This document shows, piece by piece, positions 38,362 to 49,176 of a stretch of DNA of 64,000 nt. The translations under genes were made by a program, and so were the position numbers. The stretch lies in assembly GCA_029834535.1 (NCBI GenBank), contig JAQMWT010000310.1:1-64000 (forward strand), written 5' to 3'. The notes beneath the pieces were generated by a model. That model was not told the origin of the DNA. It was given only the letters and a program-made list of their open reading frames with translations, and ran no database searches. Numbering within the stretch: the first letter of the stretch is position 1; each line of letters begins with the position of its first letter. The stretch is from Chrysophaeum taylorii. Its lineage: Eukaryota; Sar; Pelagophyceae; Pelagomonadales; Pelagomonadaceae.

Positions 38362-40125
38362 GAAAAGAAGTCCCGTCCTTGACCTCGAGTTAGACCACCT
38401 CGAAACACAAACTTGCTGGGCGAACTCCAGACACAACATCATTAGGAACTCATTCTTCGCCGAAGACCATCGTCGTATACAGCACGAGAACCTTCGCCGG
38501 CCGCTGGGACAACGCCCCTCTGTCCAACCTCCGTGCACGCACTGCGACTCGACCGCACCTGGAAACTCCTTAACATCTCGACAAGGTCGACTGTCTGTAG
38601 ACCCCCTTGCAAATATACCATCGACATTCTTGTTGCCGCATGGAGGCTCGGCTATAATTGCCGGCTCTAGAGTAATAACTTATCAATATCATTCTACTGT
38701 GGATTATTGCCGGAGAGGAGGCTGGTCAACAACTGAGATCTGGTTCTATTCTTGCCCCCTCCCGTCAAAAGCCGCTTATAGGTCCAGGTTTTAGCTGTCC
38801 CTGCAAAAGCCGATTGAGAGAGCATTGAGAGAGGGAGAGAGAGAGAGAGAGAGGGAGAGGGAGAGAGAGAGAGAAAAGCGGACTGTGCCGTCACATGAAT
38901 GTGCGCTTTTAACTTCGATAGCCTGATAGGTACAGCACTTCCGACAGTACACTGCCGAAAAAAATCACTCTGCGGTTAAAAATACTTTCTATTCCACCGA
39001 AATCCTCCATTCTGGCTCCTCAAGCATGGGAGCTGCTTGCCACAATTGTGTGGTCATCCTTTCTGGTTCTTCGAGCCTGCCATAACAACAACAAGCTTAA
39101 GAATATATTGTGGGCTTGTCTTCTCTCTTCCCCTCTGCGATCCTCCAGTCTTGCTCTTCGAGCACGGGAGTTGCTTGCCATAATGAAAACTATCAAATCA
39201 TTCGTTCAGATTCTATGAGCCTACCATAATAATAACCGCATCATAGCTTGCTTCAAACGATTCGACGGGTGCAGAATGGATTCACTCTTTTTAATGCCAT
39301 CACGACAACATTAAAAAAAAAATCGAGCAAGGAAGCATGACAACATTGACGAGAAAACTGAGGAGTCGGAGTTGGCATGCTCGTATACCTTGCTCAAAAT
39401 TTTTTAAACATTCCTTCTAGAGGCTACGTCGTGCATCGCAGGCGGCACCGACGGCCCTAAATTTTCTAGCCTACTGCCGACAAAGAACAACTGTCTCTAG
39501 GTGTGAAAAACTTGTCGCTGACATACTGCCTGAGTTGGTGGACTGATAATAGCCAGGGTCTCTCGGTGGTTTTGTGCGTCTTCTCGGAGTCGCCATCCTC
39601 CTCGCGTTCGCGCGTCTGTGTCGGCTTAAGTTGTTGAAACGTGCGCTTGGGAGTGGGCTATGGTGCCAGCGTCAACTAAGCAACAATATTCGCGCCGCAG
39701 CAACCAGGAATGCCCAAATGATATATTATGATTATGGTTAGCAACTCCCAGGCATATTTTATACCACTAGCAGCAGCACGGTGCCGAGTGAGGCGCATAA
39801 CAAAAAATAGCTCATGAGCATTGACATGGTCAATTACCACATGCCACTGCCGCACCTTTCCGTGGCCACCGTCTACTCCACCACACCAACACTGACGCAA
39901 GGTAAAGCGGGTTATTCATCGAGCCGGCACGTAGGACACTTTGCACTCCACTCTTAATATCATCCGCACACGATGATGATTTCGGTGGCCGGTGGAGTAT
40001 GTGGTGACTGCAAAAAACATATCTCGCAAAGTGCGAGACTCGACTTGTAGGAGCGCAAGCTGCGACAAGGTGAGCACGATAGCTGCGGACGTCAGTCACA
40101 GAAGGCGCGTCGCAGCACGTTGTGG

Positions 40126-40186
<61 letters not shown>

Positions 40187-40692
40187 GTTGGTTGGTTGGT
40201 TGCTGCTGAGATTACACGTGCTGCCGACGAAAGGCGTGTACTGTCTGTCAGCTGTGGAATCACCATGTTGGTCGCAAGGAGCACCATAACACATCACCAA
40301 AATTAGACAGTCCACGCTTGCCGGGTACCGCAGCCGGTCGAGAGGAGTGGTGATCCAGCGAGAATACATACCACGTCCATTGCGAGGCTATAGTTGCTTG
40401 GCTTGCAGACCACGACTGTCAGCATGCCGAGTTGGAGCTTTGACAGCAACATTTGCATTTGAAAAAGTTGTGGTGCTGATGTTGCTGCTGCTACTGTCTG
40501 GGCTGCTACACAAACGACGTAGCCAGCGAACATTTAGACGTGCCATTTGCCGCGCCCTGTATGAGGCTGAAGCGGCGCCAGCGACCTCTGCTGCCGTACA
40601 ACAGCAGCGCACTTTATCCGCCTCAAGTTCAATATCCACAGACCACTGGTGCCAACCATCCGTTTTCGGGAAGAAGCACCGGCCACGTCATC
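38362..40692. other. Gene-poor stretch of 2.3 kb with microsatellites and duplicated segment
   Basis: Contains a (GA)n tract at 38818-38875; an imperfect direct repeat of about 138 bp period (TCCTCCATTCTGGCTCCTCAAGC near 39005, TCCTCCAGTCTTGCTCTTCGAGC near 39141); and a (TGTC)n tract at about 40125-40187 followed by (GGTT)n. AT content is higher than in the gene blocks. Apparent frames at 39830-40369 and 40347-41153 come from repeats or shadow the next gene. Confidence 0.6.
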
Positions 40693-41924
40693 ATGCAGCG
40701 TCTTGCAGCAGCGCACGAGACGCCGGAGCGGTGGGTGACGTGGGGGGCGTGGGAGGACGCGCCGCTGAGCAAGGAGGAGTTGGTCGGGTGCGGGGTCGGG
40801 CGGTTCGGCCTTTGGTTTGTGTGGGGTCCTTCGCACTTGACGAGGGCGGAGTTGGAGCCGTTGAGGCAGGTGGGGGATCCGGCGATGGACGCGGCCTACG
40901 CCGAGGCGCGGAGCGTCGATGCCCTGCTGCGGAGCGAGGCGTCGAGCTGTCGGGCGATTGTGCACGCCGAGACGCCGTCGTGGGTCGACTGGACGCTCGT
41001 CTCGCGGGGCCAGCGGGTTTGCGCGACGTACCTGCCCCACGTCGGATTGTCGCTCTACTACATCTCCCTTATCGGTGGCTTCGCGGCCGCGGCCATCGCC
41101 AAGACGCTCGCGACGTCCAAGCTCGCGGGGAGCCATCGCGCTGCCGTTCGTAGGCTGTGAGGAGACGCGCGTACGTACTTTCACGCCAATCGCAGGCTGG
41201 GGACGGGGGCTTTCGTGTATCGCGTCTGCTCTATGGACCTCAGACCCGGCGGCGAAGCGTGGCGCGATGCCATCCGCGTTCGCCACGTCCACGCCGCCGT
41301 CCGCGCTCGCGACCCGACCGCGGCTAATCTCGAAGATTCCATCGTGACTCTCCTCGCGTTTTCCTACAACGTAATCGTTGGCATCGAAATACTCGCAGGC
41401 CATCCGATTTCTTTGGAAGAGAAGGAAGCCTACCTTCATCTTTGGCGCTACGTGAGGTCTCGTGCGTGCCCCTCTGATTTTTTTTCTTTCCCCAGGTAGG
41501 GTCACTCCTCGGAATTCCCGACGACCGCAATCCGTGCTCGTCGCTTTCCAGAGCCAAGGCGACGTTAGAGAGTATCTTCATGCACATCCTCGAGCCTGAC
41601 GACTATAGCCGGGCGCTGGCCCAGAACATCCTCCGGCTTCCGCCACAGTCGCTCTTGCCCTACGCATACCGGGCCGCCCTCTTCCGCGTTTTGCTCGGGA
41701 ATCAACTTGCCGACGCCCTCCACCTCCCTCCCACGACCACCGTCGTCCGCGCGCGCGTCGCGCTTGTCCAACTCACTTTTTTCGTCTATTCCCGACTCCT
41801 CACATTCCCGGTCATCCGGCACGTCTTCATCGCTTCCCACGCTCTCGCCATGCGGATCGTTCTCGCAGCCTATCGTAGTTTCTACGAGAAGAAAAAAACA
41901 CCCCGCCGTCCGCTCAGGACTTGA
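40693..41924 (+). CDS. MpaB/DUF2236-type ER-bound oxygenase-like protein, three exons
   Basis: Exons 40693-41156, 41196-41451 and 41496-41924 are joined by removing 39- and 44-bp introns (GTGAGG...CGCAG and GTGAGG...CCCCAG) and give 382 residues. Family landmarks: RRLLGTGAFVYRV, VRHVHAAVR with the conserved His, a SIVTLLAFSYNV helix, EEKEAYLHLWRYVGSLLGI and PDD. This matches the DUF2236 family that includes the fungal mycophenolate-pathway oxygenase MpaB' and bacterial rubber oxygenases, heme or metal proteins that cleave or oxidise hydrophobic substrates. The substrate here is unknown. A hydrophobic segment (LSLYYISLIGGFAAAAI) fits membrane association. Start 40693 is preferred; ATGs at 40540 and 40561 would add an unrelated basic leader in repeat-derived DNA. 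Confidence 0.75.
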
Positions 41925-42033
41925 ACAAAAATATGAGAACAAGCAATAATCTGACTTGCCCTCGCGTGTGTTGGTGGTAGAACCTGGGTCATAAACGCGA
42001 GAAAAATCGACGGCTCCCTGCCTCGCGTTTTGA

Positions 42034-43806
42034 TCAATGCCGTCGATTTCGCGCGCGTAGCGAGTAGGTTTCGAGCCGAGTCGCCAGCAGCTCGGTTCGC
42101 ATGGCCGCTATAGAAGCTTCCAAGACGACGGTTTTTGCATCGAGGCTGGGGGGGTTGGTTTGTTCGCGACGCCGAGAGAGATTTTTTTTGCCTCGGCGCA
42201 GCATCTCGTTTTTGTTGTCTTCTCGACTTTCGAAAACGGCAAACCCCCCGTTTGTCTTTTTCGAGCCTGCAGTAGCGTAGGACGAGGTGCCATCTGGCGT
42301 TGTCCTCATCAATCTTCGACTCTCGTTTCTTACGCAGGCTGTTGTCTCGGCGCGAGCGAAAGATTCGCACGACGTCGTCGTCGTCTCGGGGTCGCGTAGC
42401 GCGTCTTTATGACGGGGGTAGTGATGGTCTAGTGCCAAAGTCGTGGTGACTCGTTTGCTCTTCGCGGGTCTTTCTTCGCGGGACGTCGAGACCGTCGCGG
42501 ATCGCGGCGCGCGGCAGCCAAGGGCGAGAATCTTCGGTTCGACGCTATCGCTGCTCAGGTACGCCGCCGCGTCGTCGTGGTTCGAGTGGTTACTCCGCCA
42601 GTCATCTTGCTCTCGAAATGTCAGCGACGCTGTCTTCGCGTCGCCCCTCGCCGTCGGCATCAACGAAGAAGAAGAAGGACGTTGTTGCTGGTCTTTCGTC
42701 GTACTATTCTTCCTAGTGGCGCGCTCGTTGTCGAGGTGCGACCACCCCCACTCTGACGACGACGACGGGGGCAGCGTTGTTCGGGTAAAATCGCAGACTG
42801 GCGCGACCACGTTAGAAAAAGTCTTTCCAAGAGTCTGGACTGTCGCCGCGAACTGACGTCCCTCGAACTTTCTTTGCTTCTCCTTCTTGGCGTGGGCTTG
42901 GTGAAGCGCTGCACTCGCGACCTGATTGTCGCTTTGTGGGGCCTCTTCTCGCGTATATATTTCGACGCGGTGGGGCGGTTCGACCGCCGGGCACGTTTCG
43001 CCGGGCGATGTCGTCGATTCGAGTCCCGGCTGGAATTCGGGGATTTTATCTGTCGGCGTCCTGGTCTCGTTGCCTCGAGCCACCGTGCTTCCGACGAGCG
43101 CGCGGCGGCGCGCGGTGACGTAGGCGTCGGTGGCGCGGGCCTCGAGCAACGCGAGCCTCGGTGCGAGCAATTCATCGCACGCCTCGAGCGCCTTAACGGC
43201 TCGAGCGATAGTCCGCGCAGCTTGGTTGTCAACTTCGCAGCTCATGCCCCCAATTTGGTCGGCGATTTGGGATCGCAGCCGCTCCCCTTCGAGCAGCACG
43301 AGGTTCGCCACGAACGCCGGCACGTCCTCGGCCGTCATCGCGCGTCGTTCGAGAAGCTCGGCCATCGCGACGGCGCGGTGCTCGCCGCGCACAAATTTGA
43401 GGTCGACCGGGCGAGACATTTGGATCATCTGCTTGAGGCCTCCAAAGGCCACAATACGGTCTAAATCGTCTAGATTGTCGTCGTCGCGTATGGCGATCGT
43501 CGCCCCGTTGACGCCGACGAGCTCGTCCGTCGGGAAGAGCGCCGAGCTTTCGTTCGGGTGCTCCACGTGCACGATCGACAGCGTGCACCACCGAGGCTCG
43601 CCGCGACTTGGGGGCGGTCGTCGTGCGAGCGCGAGCGTGAACCCGAGATTTCCGCCTGCGCCGGAGGCGTCACGGGGGTATAGGTCGAGCGGCTCGCGCC
43701 TCGGAACGATATCTCGAAACTCTTGTTTGCCGCATCGGCGGCAGCCACGTACGCTTCGAGGGCCTGCGCACACTTTTTTGTGAGGCGTGCGTCGGACCGC
43801 GAGCAC
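42034..43806 (-). CDS. Protein with N-terminal PDZ-like domain and long disordered tail
   Basis: The product has 590 residues. Residues about 50-145 read like a PDZ fold: LGFTLAL carboxylate-binding-type loop, TLSIVHVEH, DELVGVNGATI, then DRIVAFGGLKQMIQ and RPVDLKFVRG, in the PDZ order. A helical segment (about 150-235, EDVPAFVANLVLLEGERLRSQIADQI) follows. The remainder is Ser/Thr/Arg-rich and probably disordered, with a short C-terminal helix (LEASIAAMRTELLATRLETY). PDZ domains bind C-terminal peptides and organise complexes; no partner can be named. The reading frame is open throughout and starts at the first ATG. The minus strand is preferred because only this strand gives a domain-like product. 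Confidence 0.6.
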   Translation of the reverse strand: MLAVRRTPHKKVCAGPRSVRGCRRCGKQEFRDIVPRREPLDLYPRDASGAGGNLGFTLALARRPPPSRGEPRWCTLSIVHVEHPNESSALFPTDELVGVNGATIAIRDDDNLDDLDRIVAFGGLKQMIQMSRPVDLKFVRGEHRAVAMAELLERRAMTAEDVPAFVANLVLLEGERLRSQIADQIGGMSCEVDNQAARTIARAVKALEACDELLAPRLALLEARATDAYVTARRRALVGSTVARGNETRTPTDKIPEFQPGLESTTSPGETCPAVEPPHRVEIYTREEAPQSDNQVASAALHQAHAKKEKQRKFEGRQFAATVQTLGKTFSNVVAPVCDFTRTTLPPSSSSEWGWSHLDNERATRKNSTTKDQQQRPSSSSLMPTARGDAKTASLTFREQDDWRSNHSNHDDAAAYLSSDSVEPKILALGCRAPRSATVSTSREERPAKSKRVTTTLALDHHYPRHKDALRDPETTTTSCESFARAETTACVRNESRRLMRTTPDGTSSYATAGSKKTNGGFAVFESREDNKNEMLRRGKKNLSRRREQTNPPSLDAKTVVLEASIAAMRTELLATRLETYSLRARNRRH

Positions 43807-44191
43807 CTCGGTCGCGCGCTGGTCCTCCGCAGTCGTGTGAGCCTAATAATAATATTTAGCTTCGTAAACGTCGCGTTTACGGACTTATTATTATTATTTA
43901 TTAGTGGACAACATCGTTCACTACCTGTGGTTTCCTCAGCACACGGAAAGAGGATGCGGCCTGGCGCGGGCGGAGCCGATTCATCAATGACGATGATGAT
44001 AATTCAAGTCGTCCCTGCCACCTGAGCGATGATGATCTGCTGATATTATTATCATCGCCCATTTGCGTAAACATTAAAATGAAGTTTTTGAGCCGTATCC
44101 TTTACGCGCGCGATAATAATAATAATAAATAATAATAATAACAGGGACGACGACGACGACGCCGTAGTAATTTAATTTAATTTAATTTAAT
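43807..44191. other. AT-rich intergenic region with palindrome and microsatellites
   Basis: GTAAACGTCGCGTTTAC (43865-43881) is flanked by AATAATAATA and TTATTATTATT, making a long imperfect palindrome (about 43842-43905). Further on lie (AAT)n, (GAC)n and (TTTAA)n tracts (44110-44195). It holds the promoter of the PDZ-like gene and the 3' flank of the SAC3 gene. Confidence 0.6.
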
Positions 44192-47100
44192 TTAGTGGAG
44201 ACTGCGGAGCTGGCGTTCGAAGACGGCGTTTGCGCGGCGATGTCGCGCGAGGGCCTCGAGGAGCTCGTGCTTGCGAGGGTGATCTCGAGGAGGGGGGGGG
44301 GGTGGTTGGATCTGATCGAATCGCGGTTGTTGTGGTCCTCGCTTCGTCGGCGGTGGTGAAAAAGTCCTCCAAGTCGGGAGGGATGGTTGGTGTCGTGGTT
44401 TTCCAAGGTCATAACGGTCGTCGATGCGCTGGTAGGCGAGTTCGGGGCAGGGGGCGAGGCGGGCGGCGACGAGGGCGGCGAAAACGGTTTGGTAGTCGCG
44501 AGGTTGTTCGAGAGCCGTTCTGAGGGCTGCTCCGAGCGCGTTGGGAGGCGACGGGTCGAGGGCCGCGACGTAGTCGTCGGTCGCAGAGGGTCGCCAGGGC
44601 GGGACCTGCGCGGAGAGGAGAGCGGCCGCGCAGCGGTCTGTTCGGTCGCGCCAGTCGGCGGGCAGCGGGGCTCCCGGGACGAGGCGGGGGCCGACGGGGA
44701 CGAGGGCCGCGCGCGGGCCCGTCGGCACCTCGTCGGCGTCTATCGGCGAGTCGCGGAGCGAGGAAGCCGCGGCGGAAACGGCGTCGTTGAAGTCCCGGAT
44801 CGCGCGGTCGCGGACGTCGGTAGCACTTTTTTCGGTCGTCGTAGCCCTTTCGGCCGCTTTCGTCAAGACGAGGTCGGAAGGCGCGTCGGCTCGAACGAAC
44901 GCGGGCAGGCGCGCCGTGCGTAGGGCGAGCCAGCGGAGGGCCTGGTCGACGCGCGCCGGCGGGACGACGACGACGGCGGGAGCCGCGGTAGCCAGAGGCG
45001 CGGCGTCGGCGGCGTCGAAGCAGCAGACGACGGCGAGGGCCTCGAGGGTCGTCGTTAGTTTCGCGGCGGCCTTGGCGACGATGTCGACGTCGTCGGCAAT
45101 TACGGCGACGGCGGCGTTCGCGGGGGGTCCGAGGAGAACGCGGACGCCCGGGGCGTCGCCCGGGTCGAAGAGGACGGCGTCCCCCCCGAGGACCGCGAGG
45201 CGCCAGACAACGTCGGGCGGCGCGACGCCGGGGATATCGGGAAGCATCCCGAGGAGCGTTTGGGCGACGGCGCGGCTCACGTCGACGCGGAGGCGGCGCG
45301 GTTCCCGGCCCGGCAGCTCGCGGGGGCGCTTCCTTCTGTTCGGAAAAACGTCGTCGTCGTCGTCGTTCAAGGTTCGCGTTTCCCAGGCGAGACCGTGGGA
45401 AAAGGAGGCGACGACCTCGTCGAAGGCGCCGCGCTTGGCGACGCGCGCCATCGCGCGGTGATGCCAGAGCCGGAGCCAGAGGGCGGCCGAGCGCGCGGCG
45501 TCGAGGCGGCGCAGGTTTCGGCGGTCGCGCGCGCGGCGTTCGAGCTTGCGGAGCGTGGTCCTCTTCAAGTGCGCGGTCGCGCGGCGCTCGTTCAGCGCGT
45601 CGACGCGCCGCCGCTCCGCGTCTTCGAGGGCCCGGCGCTCGCGCTCCAAGGCCTCGGCCTCGAGCCGCCGGGCCTCGGCCTCGCGGATTCGCCGAGCCTC
45701 CGCGGCTCGCCGCTCGGCCTCGATCCGCCGCCTCCGGTCCTCGGCCTCGCGGAGCCTCCGGTCCTCGGCCTCGCGGCGCCTCCGGTCCTCCAAAGCGCGC
45801 CGCGCGCGCTCGGCGGCTCGCGCCTCGAGTCGCCGCCGCTCGCGGTCGAGCTCCGCCGCGCGTCGCTTTTCCGCCTCGGCCTCGAGGCGCCGTTTTTCCA
45901 GAGCCGCCTTGGCCTCGAGGTCGCGCTTGGCGCGATCCGCCGCCGCCGCCGCCTCGCGCGCCTCGCGCTCGGCCTTTTCCGCCGCGCGTCGTCGCGCGGC
46001 CCGCGCCCGGAGCTCCTCGGCCGACGGCGACACGATCTCGCGCAAGGGCGCGTCGTCGTCGCCGTCGTCAAAGATGCCCGACCGGCGGAGCGACGCGGGC
46101 GTAGGTTCGGGCGGCGGCTCGTCGGCGGCGAGGTCCTCGTCGGCCGTCTCGGCGTTGAGGTAAACAACAGAATTGGTGCGCGCGACGCGAAGGCCGGCGT
46201 CGCGCGCCGCGTCGGCCGCGTCGGCGACCGTCTCCGAGCCGAGGACGCGCGCGAGGCGCGAGAGCGGGTACGGCTCGCCCTTGGCGTAGGCGCGGCCCAT
46301 GACGCTCAGGGCGGCGGCGCGGACGCCGCGCGCCATGAGAGCGACCAAGAGACACTTGACCAGGTAGGGCGAGGCGCGCGCGATCGAGAAAAATCGGAAG
46401 TAGTCGAGGCGCGCGCGGCACGACCTCGCTGCCGCCGCCGTCGCGACCTCGGGCGCCGAGTAGAGCGAGGGCCGCGTGGCCGCGAGCCGCGACAGCAGCT
46501 GGCCCGCGTCGTGATCGTTGTCGCCGAAAAACAGAATCCAGTACGCCGTTACCTCGGCCTCGTGCTCGCTGACGACGACGCCGCGCGCGTGCGCCATGTC
46601 GTAGAACGCGAGCAGCGCCGTCAGGATTTCCGAGAGGGATTCGGCGTTGTGCTTGCCGTGCGCGGGCCCCGCGCGCCACTCGGGATGCGCCGCCATGCGC
46701 CTCTCCATCGCGATAAAGTACCGCGCCATGCGCTCGAACACGTCCACGACCGTCTCGTCCACCAGCCCGCCCTTGGTGTAGTTCTGCAGAATAAAATCCT
46801 TGCGGATCGCGCGGAACCGGTCCCACAGAAACAGGTACGTCGAGAGCCCCTCGTCGCCGCTTCCTTCTGACGACGACGACGACGTCGTCGTCGTCGTCGT
46901 CGCCTTGCTCACGACGTGCGTCTCGAGGTGGTCCAAAGTCGCGAGCAAAACCCGCGGCGGACGCACGAGCTCGGGCACGTTCTGGATGCTTCCCGCGTCC
47001 GACCGCTTGTACCGCTTGACCGCGAACTCGCGCGCGGCGACCTCCAAGTTATTGGAACTTTTTAGAAAAGCCGCGGGCGGCGGCTTCTCCCACGCGTCCA

Positions 47101-49123
47101 GCTCGTTGTGCCGCGCGCGCTCCTCGATCTCGCTCTGCGGGCACATTTGCTCGCACGTCCCCACAATCGCTGCGGCCGGCGGCTCGTCCCCGTTCGGACG
47201 AGCCGGTGCGGGCCCGCGCCTCCGAGCCGGCCGTCTTTGCGGCGGCGACGTCGACCGCGCGGCCGCCGCGGCCGTCGCCGCCGTCGTCGTCGTCGTCGTC
47301 GAAGAACACACCCGCACGTCCAGCGGCCCCGACGAGAACGCGTCGATACCGTGGAGCTGCTCGACCGCGAGCTCGGCGTGCGACGCCTCGTTGAACATGA
47401 CGAGCCCGTACCCCTCCTTTTGAATCGCCACCAGCGACACCTCACCGAAAGTGTCGAAGATCGACTTGAGCCGAGCCTCGGTCGCGTCTCGGGGCAGCCC
47501 GTCCACGCGCACCGTCCGGGACATGCTGCTCCCCTTGGCCTTGGGGGGAAGAACACCACCACCACCGCCGCCGCGCGTTTTTGACTCCCCCGAAGTGTTG
47601 AAGATGGCCGTCTTGTGCTGCTTGGCGTTGATGTCCTCGCCGTAATAATAGTCCTCGTCCTCCTCGACGCCTAACTCCTCGTCCTCCTCGTCGCTCGCGT
47701 CCGGGGGACCCCCCTCGTTCGTCAGCAGCTGCGGCGGCTGCTGCTGCTGCTGCAGTCCCGGGGTCGATCCTTGCGCGCGACGCACCGTCGCGTGGATCGG
47801 CGCCGAGAACCCGGGGAAGAGGTCGGTCGAGCTTTTTACGACGCCCGCGGCCGCCGCCGCGTCGCGCTTCGTCGCGTAATTCGCCCACCCGTAGGCCCGC
47901 CCGTCGCGGTGGATCGTCTTGACGCTCTGCAGACCGCTGCTCGCCTTGCGCTGCTCGAGCACGCGCCTCAGCTGCTCGTCGCTGCAGCTCGGCGGGAGCG
48001 GCTGGAGCTTGAGGCAGTACGACGCCGCCGCCGCCGCCTCGGCCTGCGGCGGAGAGTGCGAGCCCGCCTGCGGATGGGCTTGCGCTTGAGCGCGCGCCTG
48101 TTGGACGGCGACCTGCACGGTCTTGCCCGTCTGGAAGAGGTCCGTCCCGCTCGTCTCGCGCGCCGCGCGCTCCGCTCCTCGAGCGTCCTCGAAGTTCACG
48201 TACGCGATCGGGTGCCGGCCCTGTTGCCGCGCGACCTTGACCGACCGAATCCCCCCAAACCCCTCGAAGGCCGCCCGCAGCGTGGCCTCGTCCAGCGTCG
48301 CCGGCACCCGCGACACTACCACCGCCTTGGCCGGGTCCTTTTGCGCCGCCGCCGGCCACGACTGCTCGCCCGGTTGTTGTCGCCGCTGCTGCGCCGCCGC
48401 GCGCGCGCCCGTCTTGGCGCTTTGGAACGGTCCCTCTTTCGTCGCCCCGAATACGCTGCTGCTGCTGCTGCTGCTGCCCTTCGCCGCACCGAACGCGCCA
48501 AAGCCCTCGCCGAACGACGCCTTGCTCGCCTCGCCGCCGAACGGCGCCTCCACCGCCCGTTGCCCAAACGCGCTTCCGCCGAAAACGTTGCTCTCCTCGG
48601 GCACCAGCATCCCGCCCAACCCTTCTTGCTGAGGTCGCTGCCCGAAGAACCCGCCGCCGCCGCCGCCGAACGGCTGCATGTTGCTGTTCTCCGGCTGCTG
48701 CTGGAAGCCGCCTCCACCAAAGGGCTTCTTGTTGTAGTTCTCCGGCGACGGGTCTCGTCCGCCGCCGCCGCCGCCGCCAAATGGTGAGCTCTCGTTCAAG
48801 GCGTTGCCAAAGGCGGCCGGCTGGCCCAAGCCGACCCCCCCCCCAAACGTCGTCGTCGTCGTCGTCGTGTCCTGGCTCTGCTGGCCGAAGGTCGCCCCGC
48901 CCCCGAAGATGCTGCGGCCACCGGTACCGGAAGGAAGAAGAGATGCACCGCCGCCGCCGCCGAAAGAGCCACCTCCCCCGAGGGTGGAGCCCAAGCCAAA
49001 GCCGCCACCCCCGAACGGCGACTGCTGGCCGCCGCCGCCGCCGAAGGACGCGCCGCCCCCGAAGGACGGCTGCTGGGCCCCGCTGGCTCCGAACATGGTT
49101 GTTGGTGTCCTCCTCGAGTCCAC
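44192..49123 (-). CDS. SAC3: SAC3/GANP-type mRNA export scaffold with FG repeats and three RRMs
   Basis: One intronless frame of 1643 residues. Residues 1-250 are Gly-rich with many FG/FGGG motifs, as in nucleoporins. Three RRM-like domains follow: about 267-345 (VVVSRVPATLDEATLRAAF), 368-452 (CLKLQPLPPSCSDEQLRRVL) and 533-610 (TVRVDGLPRDATEARLKSIF). The SAC3/GANP/THP3 helical domain runs from about 652 (GTCEQMCPQSEIEER, with KRYKRSDAG) to 1000 (KGEPYPLSRLARVL). A long Arg/Glu/Ala coiled coil (1020-1270) leads to a C-terminal globular part. In yeast and animals Sac3/GANP is the scaffold of TREX-2, which couples transcription to mRNA export at nuclear pores. FG plus RRM plus SAC3 matches animal GANP; three RRMs is unusual. 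It diverges from the EEP gene over only 53 bp. Confidence 0.9.
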   Translation of the reverse strand: MDSRRTPTTMFGASGAQQPSFGGGASFGGGGGQQSPFGGGGFGLGSTLGGGGSFGGGGGASLLPSGTGGRSIFGGGATFGQQSQDTTTTTTTFGGGVGLGQPAAFGNALNESSPFGGGGGGGRDPSPENYNKKPFGGGGFQQQPENSNMQPFGGGGGGFFGQRPQQEGLGGMLVPEESNVFGGSAFGQRAVEAPFGGEASKASFGEGFGAFGAAKGSSSSSSSVFGATKEGPFQSAKTGARAAAQQRRQQPGEQSWPAAAQKDPAKAVVVSRVPATLDEATLRAAFEGFGGIRSVKVARQQGRHPIAYVNFEDARGAERAARETSGTDLFQTGKTVQVAVQQARAQAQAHPQAGSHSPPQAEAAAAASYCLKLQPLPPSCSDEQLRRVLEQRKASSGLQSVKTIHRDGRAYGWANYATKRDAAAAAGVVKSSTDLFPGFSAPIHATVRRAQGSTPGLQQQQQPPQLLTNEGGPPDASDEEDEELGVEEDEDYYYGEDINAKQHKTAIFNTSGESKTRGGGGGGVLPPKAKGSSMSRTVRVDGLPRDATEARLKSIFDTFGEVSLVAIQKEGYGLVMFNEASHAELAVEQLHGIDAFSSGPLDVRVCSSTTTTTTAATAAAAARSTSPPQRRPARRRGPAPARPNGDEPPAAAIVGTCEQMCPQSEIEERARHNELDAWEKPPPAAFLKSSNNLEVAAREFAVKRYKRSDAGSIQNVPELVRPPRVLLATLDHLETHVVSKATTTTTTSSSSSEGSGDEGLSTYLFLWDRFRAIRKDFILQNYTKGGLVDETVVDVFERMARYFIAMERRMAAHPEWRAGPAHGKHNAESLSEILTALLAFYDMAHARGVVVSEHEAEVTAYWILFFGDNDHDAGQLLSRLAATRPSLYSAPEVATAAAARSCRARLDYFRFFSIARASPYLVKCLLVALMARGVRAAALSVMGRAYAKGEPYPLSRLARVLGSETVADAADAARDAGLRVARTNSVVYLNAETADEDLAADEPPPEPTPASLRRSGIFDDGDDDAPLREIVSPSAEELRARAARRRAAEKAEREAREAAAAADRAKRDLEAKAALEKRRLEAEAEKRRAAELDRERRRLEARAAERARRALEDRRRREAEDRRLREAEDRRRRIEAERRAAEARRIREAEARRLEAEALERERRALEDAERRRVDALNERRATAHLKRTTLRKLERRARDRRNLRRLDAARSAALWLRLWHHRAMARVAKRGAFDEVVASFSHGLAWETRTLNDDDDDVFPNRRKRPRELPGREPRRLRVDVSRAVAQTLLGMLPDIPGVAPPDVVWRLAVLGGDAVLFDPGDAPGVRVLLGPPANAAVAVIADDVDIVAKAAAKLTTTLEALAVVCCFDAADAAPLATAAPAVVVVPPARVDQALRWLALRTARLPAFVRADAPSDLVLTKAAERATTTEKSATDVRDRAIRDFNDAVSAAASSLRDSPIDADEVPTGPRAALVPVGPRLVPGAPLPADWRDRTDRCAAALLSAQVPPWRPSATDDYVAALDPSPPNALGAALRTALEQPRDYQTVFAALVAARLAPCPELAYQRIDDRYDLGKPRHQPSLPTWRTFSPPPTKRGPQQPRFDQIQPPPPPPRDHPRKHELLEALARHRRANAVFERQLRSLH

Positions 49124-49176
49124 GCTCTCCTTACCCTACTTTAATAATAAATAAAACCCTCGAATCATGACATGAC
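49124..49176. promoter_or_regulatory. 53-bp divergent promoter interval between SAC3 and EEP genes
   Basis: TACTTTAATAATAAATAAAA is the only AT-rich block. Both genes must use this interval or start inside each other. Confidence 0.5.

Noticed and set aside
40347-41153. 268-codon frame overlapping the oxygenase gene, with a Leu-rich segment
   Set aside because: Different frame from the DUF2236 motifs; second half is Gly/Arg-rich shadow.
45260-46870. 536-codon plus-strand frame opposite the SAC3 gene
   Set aside because: Arg/Leu/Val-rich antisense of the coiled-coil part of SAC3; no domain.
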